Source of the DNA: an uncultured Roseburia sp.
GTDB taxonomy: Bacteria > Bacillota > Clostridia > Lachnospirales > Lachnospiraceae
DNA length: 11,400 nucleotides
Assembly: GCA_947564765.1 (NCBI GenBank)
Contig: CANODN010000044.1
Coordinates: 1-11,400 of the forward strand
Direction: 5' to 3'
A model generated the notes under the pieces. It did no database searches and was not told where the DNA came from. It saw nothing but the letters and a program-made list of their open reading frames with translations. A program made the translations under genes and the position numbers. Positions 7,001 to 11,400 of this stretch are shown piece after piece (position 1 is the first letter of the stretch; each line of letters starts with the position of its first letter).

Positions 7001-7417
7001 GCAACGGTTGCAGGCTTGAACAACAAAGCTTTAAAGGCAATAAATATAAAAAGCACCGTAGTGATCGGCGATGAAACGTATACCGTAACTTCTATAGAAA
7101 ATGATGCATTTAAAGGCTGCACAAATATAACAGGCATTACGATTGCAGCCAATATTGAGGCGATTGGAAGCAATGCATTTTCAGGATGCAAAAAACTGAA
7201 AAAAGTTACCGTCAACAGTACAAAATTAAAGATCATTGGCAAAAAAGCCTTTTACAACTGCAAGAAGCTGAAAAATATTACACTAAAGACAAAACAGCTT
7301 ACAAAAATTGAAAAGAATGCATTTCGAAAAATTCACGCAAAAGCGGCGGTGAAAGTTCCGAAGAACAAATATAAAGCATATACGAAGCGTTTTAAAAATG
7401 TGAAATTTAAGAAATAG
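4037..7417 (+). CDS. Secreted GH33 sialidase with FIVAR-like and LRR_5 C-terminal modules
   Basis: This 1126-residue exo-sialidase (neuraminidase) should cleave terminal sialic acid from glycans outside the cell. A signal peptide (MTKRKRILQVWKKS, then a hydrophobic core ending PVSA) is cleaved near residue 37. The six-bladed catalytic domain spans about 70-545 and holds R84 in the FRIP motif, R107, acid/base D113, E383, R399, R465/R466 and nucleophile Y500. The spacing fits clostridial NanI closely. Asp boxes are SSDMGETW (124-131), SKDGGKSW (300-307) and SKDKGRTW (359-366). Residues about 180-285 fit the small inserted beta-domain of NanI-type sialidases. Next come a beta-rich, possibly trefoil-like region (560-715), a small beta module (722-812), two FIVAR-like helical units (818-962) and BspA-like LRR_5 repeats (970-1110). 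No CBM40 and no LPXTG motif are seen. Whether it is hydrolytic or an intramolecular trans-sialidase cannot be told from sequence alone. Confidence 0.95.
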   Translation: MTKRKRILQVWKKSISLAVSSALLASMLPAFPVPVSAAGAENIPETNSETDAELIKAGSLPATEDTMTIAQPFSPWTGGSYSFRIPCLISLEKGAHAGNLVAAADARYTTPGDGGGLDTIASVSSDMGETWNYSFPIWFPDSEGYASKNATTVIDPVLVEGPDGTIYCSADVNPTGITTHYGGIPEGTGYVDINGTKRIALTDTYANAGTNPAADAAMEKYAYYVGDFENGYAIVRKRSDDTATDWRVDEWYNIEKKENGVYQPLVQKQVNTDKDIQQNVFYAASELHVYNIGYIWMVESKDGGKSWENPQILNDQIKSETGENAILVSPGKGLTSSKGVITIPFYSQFGIEKASFIYSKDKGRTWKRTNNVTHLPAAAKSSESEMVELSDGTLRMFSRTGKDKINKICYTDAIQEDNGEYSMGEMAATDAECWSDCNVTAIRYSKKSNGKDLVLVACPSGPNGRRNGQIYSFLVNEDKTMTLLHRFDIKDPNYGDDFAYSCMAELSDGTIGILWEPTTSGYIGNDPYALLYHNYHIKELVPDTDIEGVTDEPPVSDGAEKIILEQGADYTLNAETVTIEDGSADAVSIAPVNNYFLCDSKTAAAVNPSAAIENAWMTFTEGSGENTWRIKNEFTNHYLTNSNNFQIYYMNPIPEDMLLEKVGQGEETVFRIKNKASGSYICYSKTATAFDRMQNYNASWTEGTYDFILLKKSETVSDDDLIPGYERVTELSSGERYLIACSCDEDLIVFYPYAEDCASWAGAGSIWSSSRRQRVKFFKKEIALVKQTVITGLSAGETVKVRADGTIYNIQIKDPVSREAVERIFSSAKQEADTYLKAAQGDYSNETWSALQNACKAIRDASEDSSVPEMKSFVENLNAAKNGLQLLDRAAEESNAKKSMEKAKDDYQAGKTKYTQVSYEAFKKAYDALNRALSETENKIGAEELKKLYQDLEKAQSALKAKLPEHEEGKVYPAGDYSYKIISLSGHTATVAGLNNKALKAINIKSTVVIGDETYTVTSIENDAFKGCTNITGITIAANIEAIGSNAFSGCKKLKKVTVNSTKLKIIGKKAFYNCKKLKNITLKTKQLTKIEKNAFRKIHAKAAVKVPKNKYKAYTKRFKNVKFKK

Positions 7418-7426
7418 CAATAAGAG

Positions 7427-7457
7427 AGAACCGGTATGACAACAACATACCGGTTCT
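7427..7457. terminator. Bidirectional terminator between sialidase and glycosidase-like gene
   Basis: The 11-bp inverted repeat GAACCGGTATG/CATACCGGTTC (7428-7438 and 7446-7456, extendable by an A-T pair) has a 7-nt loop. The plus-strand tail is TTCTTTG, serving the sialidase. The minus-strand tail is TCTCTTATT, serving the convergent gene. The stop codons of the two genes are 64 bp apart. Confidence 0.85.
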
Positions 7458-7481
7458 TCTTTGACGTATAATTAGGATTAC

Positions 7482-10400
7482 CTATTTAACTTTAACTAAT
7501 TTTGCACTGCTATACTTAGTTCGGATTTCTTCTCCATTTACTATTTTATAGCCGCATACGCGCACATAATATTTTTTCCCTTTCAGGAGTTTGCGGACAG
7601 TCGTTTTGAGCCCTTTCTTCGCAATCACATTAGCTGTTTTAAAATTCTTCTTTCGGGAATATTCGATGATATAGCCCTGTGCATCCTCGATTTTATCCCA
7701 CGTAACACGAATTGTTTTCTTACGGGTACTTTTTACACTGCGAAGAGATGCTGTCTTGTTTTGGAATCTTTCGTTTGCGTCAGGCGTTTTAATCTGCTGT
7801 TCCAGGGATTCTACCTTTTTACGGATTGCTTCTAAATCTTTTCTGGCGTCTCCTGCCTCTTCGAGCGCTGCTTCCAGCTCTTTTCTGGCGTCTTCTGCCT
7901 TTTTCGCTTCTTCCGCTGCCTTTTTCTTCCATGCCAGAGCTTCCTGCTCTGCCTGTTCAATGGCATCTCTTATCTCTTCCCCAATTTGATTCTCCGAATC
8001 TCCCAGGGTTATTGCCTGTAACAGAACGCTGCATCCGCCATACTGCGTATCCAGATTTTTCGTACAATACAGCTTGCCGGTAATGGTATTTAACGGATCG
8101 GGAACGGTATATTCCACCTCAAAGCACTGGCTTATGGAACCGCCTGATGTATCCTTGCCAAAGGTTCCCTGATATTTGACAATACCGTTTACCAAAAGCT
8201 CAAAAGTTACATCCCCTGCCCAGGCGCCGGCGTAAACCCGCAGTCTCTGTGTTTTCTCACTGACAGGCAGCTGGAAGGAAAATCCATTATCCAACCCCTT
8301 TGCCACAATTGCCTTGCCATTTCCAGGCGCTGTATCTGAAGCGTCTCCATTCGTATAAGAAAATGCTCCATCCGTTGCCAGCTCCCTTGTTCCCTGCAAA
8401 GCCGTGATATTTGTAATCAGTCTGTCCTCTGTCTGCTTGTGGGCATGTTCAGCCAGATTTTTGCTGTTGAACTGCACCCAGTCATTAGATCCTTCCTCTG
8501 CCAGATTGACTGTTCCTGATGTCTCTGCCAGTCTTCCGTTCACCAGCACAAGCCCCTCGAAGTCTCTGATCGGATTCTCCCACTGAGCATACAGTGTCAT
8601 ATTTTCCCTGATGATGCTGTCTTTCGTGATTTCCGTGCCGGAACCATCCTCCTTCGTATTCCAGGAAACGACCCGGTTGTCTTCCAGATCAATTTCCGGA
8701 AACTTGCTGATCACAGCCCCTTCGGCGCCCTCTTTTACTTCAATAATATCTAAAATCTCCTGATCTGCTGCCCGGTTATTGTTCGCATTGTATGTAATCA
8801 TGTATTTTTTCTGCATAGCATCCTGGGGCAGGATATTATTTTTTAAAGCGATTGCCAGCGCATAGTCCTGATCATTCGCCAGCTTATTGTAACGCTCACC
8901 ACGGATATTATTATTCTGCCTTGCAATCAGATATGCACAGAACCCTCTTCCATCCTCCGCGATATTAGCAAGGTTGTTCGCATAGATATTTTTAATGTCT
9001 CTTGTATGGTCAGTTCCCATACATCTGTCATACATTTTTAAAGCTCTCGCATCCAGCGCGCTCCAGTAATGAAGCGTGTCTCCACAGGTATTGTCCTCTG
9101 TTCCAAACCAGAAATCATCCCAGTGCCGGATTCCTATTTTATTCTGAAAATACGAAGGCTGGTTTCCCTCCAGAGCCATCATCCTCTGATAATGTATCTC
9201 TACTGCTTCTTTGTATTTTTCATCTCCTGTCACGTAATACACAGCTGCAATGTTTTCCACCGTAGGGGACACGATACTCTGCTCATACTTCACTTCCAGG
9301 GATGGGTAATTCGGCAAATCCTCCACAATCCAATCGCCGCACTGCACATAGTACTCATACAGCTCCTTGTAATCTTCATATCTTCCCAACTGATACAAGA
9401 ACTCCAGATTTTCCGCCATGTTCATATTAATGATATACGCCGTACGCCTGCCATAGGTGTTCCGTAAATAGCGGAGAATCTGCATCATGACATCCACGCA
9501 CTCCTCATTTCCCGTTACCTTGTACATCTCCATGCACATCCACGCATAGTTGGGAGAATTATACTCTCTTGTCCCACCGCCATAATTGATGGTATCAAAG
9601 CACTGCCCTGTCTCTGTATTGATAATCTCCCGCTTTGCATATGCCCAGAAAAGCTCCAGGCTCTGCCGGATTCTCTCCTTTAACTCTGTATCTTCTGAAA
9701 GCTGATAATACAATGCAAGCATAATCGGCATGGCAAGCCGTTCTCTTGCCCCGGAATGGTCATTCTTCGGATGATTCAGTTCCAGTTCTCCGTTCGCTGT
9801 GTTATATGGGAAAAATCCGCCGTATCGATCTGCATCAGATGCATCCAGCATCTGTTGATGATCCAGAATATAGACGACACGGTTCTTTAGCAGATTGTCC
9901 CAAGAACTGACATAGTTCACCTTGGCCACCGCCTGTTTTCCTTCGGTCGTCACAAGCTCCACCACATACTCTCCGATCTCCTTCGGCCGAAACTCTGCCT
10001 TCAGGGAAGTCCCGTTGATCTGTGCGGGAATATCTATCGCCTCGCCATATACCGGGGAATACGCATCGGACGCCGGAAATTCTGATGCATCCGCTTTGTT
10101 ACGGTAACCCACCTTTCTTGCCTGCAGGGACGCTCCCTCCAGACTCACGGAACTGACTGCTGTGATAGAAAACGCCTCTTCCTTGTCTTTTTCCTTTGTA
10201 TAGTAGTCAGCCTCCAGTCTCACAAAATCCGGTAGTGCATCCAGTTTCTGATAAAAGTCCTGCTCGCCGTCATGGGCAAAAACTTTCCATGCCACCGTAT
10301 AGCTCTCATTAGGCTTTAATGTCATGGCAGCATTATTAAAAATAAATTTTCCACGGTCATTGCTGTTATTTATGGTATAACCCACCTGGCCATAGCTCTC

Positions 10401-11057
10401 CATGCTTCCCTGGGTCAGAGCCAGCCCTACGTGCGGACCATTTCCGCCCATCCGCACCGCATAAATATAACTGTAATCCTTTCCTGCCCAGATATGGGTG
10501 TTGCATCTTCTCTCTGTGGAAAGGTTGCTCGCCTCATAAATGTCATTAAAAGGCACATAAATGCCGAAATCTCCCTCTGCATACGTCTGATTTGCCCCGG
10601 AGGTATTGGTAAACGTATAGGTTTCTTCCAGAATCCGGCTGTCGTCTGTCAACTCCCTGATAATCCGAACCTTTGTACCATCCGACTCAAACTGTGCCTC
10701 GCTTTTTGTTTCCGTAATGTTTAAAGTCGTCGGACTGACAGAATTATACAAAGGTCCCATGCCCCATGTCGTATCTCCAAAACTCACACCGTTTCCCGTT
10801 GTGGTTTTACTGCCGTTTACCCAGTTCAGTTCCAGATTGGCATTTCCTTTGTTTGGATCATTGTCAAGTTTCATTGATGAAACAGCTCCTGTGCTCTCGT
10901 CAAATACCACCTCAAAATGTGATTTCGAAGCCGAATTTTCCACACTTCCTTCTTCTGCACTCGCAGCAGCTCCTGCACCCAGCACAGTCCCTGCCGGAAT
11001 GGCTGTACATGCCATAGCCGCAGCTAAAAACACGCTTAAAATTTTTTTACACCTCAT
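7482..11057 (-). CDS. Large secreted glycosidase-like multidomain protein, family unassigned
   Basis: A 1191-residue exported protein; the signal peptide is cleaved near ASA-EE (residue 34). Regions in order: an N-terminal beta-sandwich (about 47-275), an Ig-like beta domain (about 293-382), a long alpha-helical region (about 384-750) that looks like an (alpha/alpha) toroid of six-hairpin glycosidases, and one InlB/Listeria-Bacteroides repeat (752-826, ending TLYAQW). Then come a beta-sandwich resembling carbohydrate-binding modules (830-1020, with VNLAEEGSNDW and LRVYAGAWAG), a coiled coil (1024-1090) and an FN3 domain (1098-1191). Candidate active-site clusters are NDHSGARER (432-440), NYGGGTREYNSPNYAW (491-506) and HWDDFWFGT...GDTLHYW (645-665). 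From memory it resembles uncharacterised six-hairpin-like proteins, possibly DUF5695; this is unverified. AAGGAGAGG lies 8 nt before the ATG. It is probably a glycan hydrolase or lyase; the substrate is unknown. Confidence 0.75.
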   Translation of the reverse strand: MRCKKILSVFLAAAMACTAIPAGTVLGAGAAASAEEGSVENSASKSHFEVVFDESTGAVSSMKLDNDPNKGNANLELNWVNGSKTTTGNGVSFGDTTWGMGPLYNSVSPTTLNITETKSEAQFESDGTKVRIIRELTDDSRILEETYTFTNTSGANQTYAEGDFGIYVPFNDIYEASNLSTERRCNTHIWAGKDYSYIYAVRMGGNGPHVGLALTQGSMESYGQVGYTINNSNDRGKFIFNNAAMTLKPNESYTVAWKVFAHDGEQDFYQKLDALPDFVRLEADYYTKEKDKEEAFSITAVSSVSLEGASLQARKVGYRNKADASEFPASDAYSPVYGEAIDIPAQINGTSLKAEFRPKEIGEYVVELVTTEGKQAVAKVNYVSSWDNLLKNRVVYILDHQQMLDASDADRYGGFFPYNTANGELELNHPKNDHSGARERLAMPIMLALYYQLSEDTELKERIRQSLELFWAYAKREIINTETGQCFDTINYGGGTREYNSPNYAWMCMEMYKVTGNEECVDVMMQILRYLRNTYGRRTAYIINMNMAENLEFLYQLGRYEDYKELYEYYVQCGDWIVEDLPNYPSLEVKYEQSIVSPTVENIAAVYYVTGDEKYKEAVEIHYQRMMALEGNQPSYFQNKIGIRHWDDFWFGTEDNTCGDTLHYWSALDARALKMYDRCMGTDHTRDIKNIYANNLANIAEDGRGFCAYLIARQNNNIRGERYNKLANDQDYALAIALKNNILPQDAMQKKYMITYNANNNRAADQEILDIIEVKEGAEGAVISKFPEIDLEDNRVVSWNTKEDGSGTEITKDSIIRENMTLYAQWENPIRDFEGLVLVNGRLAETSGTVNLAEEGSNDWVQFNSKNLAEHAHKQTEDRLITNITALQGTRELATDGAFSYTNGDASDTAPGNGKAIVAKGLDNGFSFQLPVSEKTQRLRVYAGAWAGDVTFELLVNGIVKYQGTFGKDTSGGSISQCFEVEYTVPDPLNTITGKLYCTKNLDTQYGGCSVLLQAITLGDSENQIGEEIRDAIEQAEQEALAWKKKAAEEAKKAEDARKELEAALEEAGDARKDLEAIRKKVESLEQQIKTPDANERFQNKTASLRSVKSTRKKTIRVTWDKIEDAQGYIIEYSRKKNFKTANVIAKKGLKTTVRKLLKGKKYYVRVCGYKIVNGEEIRTKYSSAKLVKVK

Positions 11058-11112
11058 CTTATAATCCTCTCCTTTTTGTGTATAGTAGACCCTCGGAATC
11101 TCTAAGCCTTTA

Positions 11113-11124
11113 TGAAACCGTTTC
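11113..11124 (-). promoter_or_regulatory. CRE-like palindromic operator candidate
   Basis: The palindrome GAAAC-C-GTTTC (11114-11124) is preceded by T, giving TGAAACCG, which matches the left half of catabolite-responsive elements (TGWAANCGNTNWCA). The right half fits poorly. It lies 56 bp upstream of the start codon of the glycosidase-like gene and downstream of the proposed promoter, where a LacI/CcpA-family repressor could block transcription. Tentative. Confidence 0.4.
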
Positions 11125-11163
11125 TTGAGATTCTATCTTATATCCGATTCCACGTATAAAAAC

Positions 11164-11192
11164 ACTGTAACATTACGAAGGAAAAGCGTCAA
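11164..11192 (-). promoter_or_regulatory. Candidate promoter of the glycosidase-like gene
   Basis: On the minus strand TTGACG (complement of 11187-11192) is followed after 17 bp by TACAGT (complement of 11164-11169). The -35 matches consensus at five of six positions and the -10 at four of six. Transcription would begin near 11157, giving a leader of about 100 nt that contains the CRE-like palindrome. Confidence 0.45.
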
Positions 11193-11252
11193 GAAGCACC
11201 CGGGAAAGATTTTTCATTTTTCTTGTTATAACCAGCGAAATATCTGAAGATT

Positions 11253-11272
11253 TGTTCTCAAATGTTCTCAAA
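11253..11272 (-). repeat. Two tandem 10-bp direct repeats
   Basis: TGTTCTCAAA occurs twice head to tail with no spacer (11253-11262 and 11263-11272). A looser inverted version (TTTTGAACA) follows at about 11285-11293. A 10-bp period puts both copies on the same face of the helix. They lie about 60-80 bp upstream of the proposed -35 of the glycosidase-like gene, a position used by transcription activators. They may equally be chance. Confidence 0.5.
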
Positions 11273-11293
11273 AAAACGGACAAATTTTGAACA

Positions 11294-11334
11294 ATAAAAA
11301 ACGTGGGAATCCCAGTAAAATCAAGGGTTCCCAC
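11294..11334 (-). terminator. Rho-independent terminator of the tRNA-Pro gene
   Basis: On the minus strand GTGGGAA (complement of 11328-11334) pairs with TTCCCAC (complement of 11303-11309). A further three G-C pairs inside the stem follow a bulged base. After the stem come GTTTTTTATT. It lies 14 nt past the tRNA 3' end and insulates the tRNA from the downstream glycosidase-like gene. Confidence 0.85.
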
Positions 11335-11347
11335 ACTTTTCAACCAG

Positions 11348-11400
11348 TCGATGCGACAGGATTTGAACCTGCGACCTCTGCGTCCCGAACGCAGCGCTCT
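11348..11400 (-). tRNA. tRNA-Pro (anticodon CGG), 5' part cut by window edge
   Basis: The 3' 53 nt of a tRNA read on the minus strand. Visible parts are the end of the D stem (GAGC), the anticodon stem CTGCG/CGCAG around loop TTCGGGA with anticodon CGG (complement of 11385-11387), and a 5-nt variable loop AGGTC. The T arm is GCAGG-TTCAAAT-CCTGT, followed by the acceptor strand CGCATCG and discriminator A at 11348. CCA is not encoded (the next bases are CTG). The 5' acceptor strand and most of the D arm lie outside the window. Confidence 0.93.

Noticed and set aside
7335..7417. LPXTG-type sortase signal at the sialidase C-terminus.
   Set aside because: The protein ends in LRR_5 and a lysine-rich tail (NVKFKK), with no LPXTG-like motif or hydrophobic anchor. 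The same holds for the large protein ending LVKVK.
11348..11400. The tRNA-Pro as an attachment site for an integrated element.
   Set aside because: No integrase gene and no repeat of the tRNA 3' end was seen elsewhere in the window.

Overview
The window reads as chromosomal DNA of a gut-type Firmicute, most likely a Lachnospiraceae (Blautia/Ruminococcus-like) strain. The support is indirect: strong AGGAGG-type ribosome binding sites, extended -10 promoters, secreted multidomain proteins ending in lysine-rich LRR_5 (BspA-like) or fibronectin type III modules, and small housekeeping proteins of the kinds common in that family. No phage, transposase, CRISPR or resistance gene is seen.

Layout, left to right: (i) a possible start of a gene running off the left edge; (ii) an iron-sulfur flavoprotein/NAD(P)H-dependent FMN reductase-like gene (-); (iii) a divergent promoter region holding a 52-bp tandem repeat with nested palindromes, placed in the leader of a RidA-type deaminase (+); (iv) a bidirectional terminator, then a coiled-coil protein of unknown function (-); (v) an unrecognised 235-aa protein (+); (vi) a TlpA/ResA-like thioredoxin lipoprotein (-); (vii) a 1126-aa secreted GH33 sialidase with accessory modules (+); (viii) a shared terminator; (ix) a 1191-aa secreted, glycosidase-like multidomain protein of no family I can assign firmly (-); (x) a regulatory region and a tRNA-Pro(CGG) gene (-) cut by the right edge. 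The full-length protein genes alternate in strand, so each looks like its own transcription unit, with shared intergenic promoters or terminators.

The functional theme of the right two thirds is extracellular glycan breakdown. The sialidase keeps all catalytic residues expected of GH33 and would release sialic acid from host glycans. The facing large protein combines an N-terminal beta-sandwich, an alpha-helical toroid with clustered aromatic and acidic residues, an InlB-type repeat, a carbohydrate-binding-like beta-sandwich, a coiled coil and FN3. It plausibly acts on glycans exposed by, or occurring with, the sialidase substrate; that link is inference from position and architecture. Neither enzyme has an LPXTG sortase signal.

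The most notable items are the large glycosidase-like protein, the tandem palindromic repeat in the ridA leader, and the clustered candidate operators upstream of the large protein. All calls are from reading the sequence; no database search was run.
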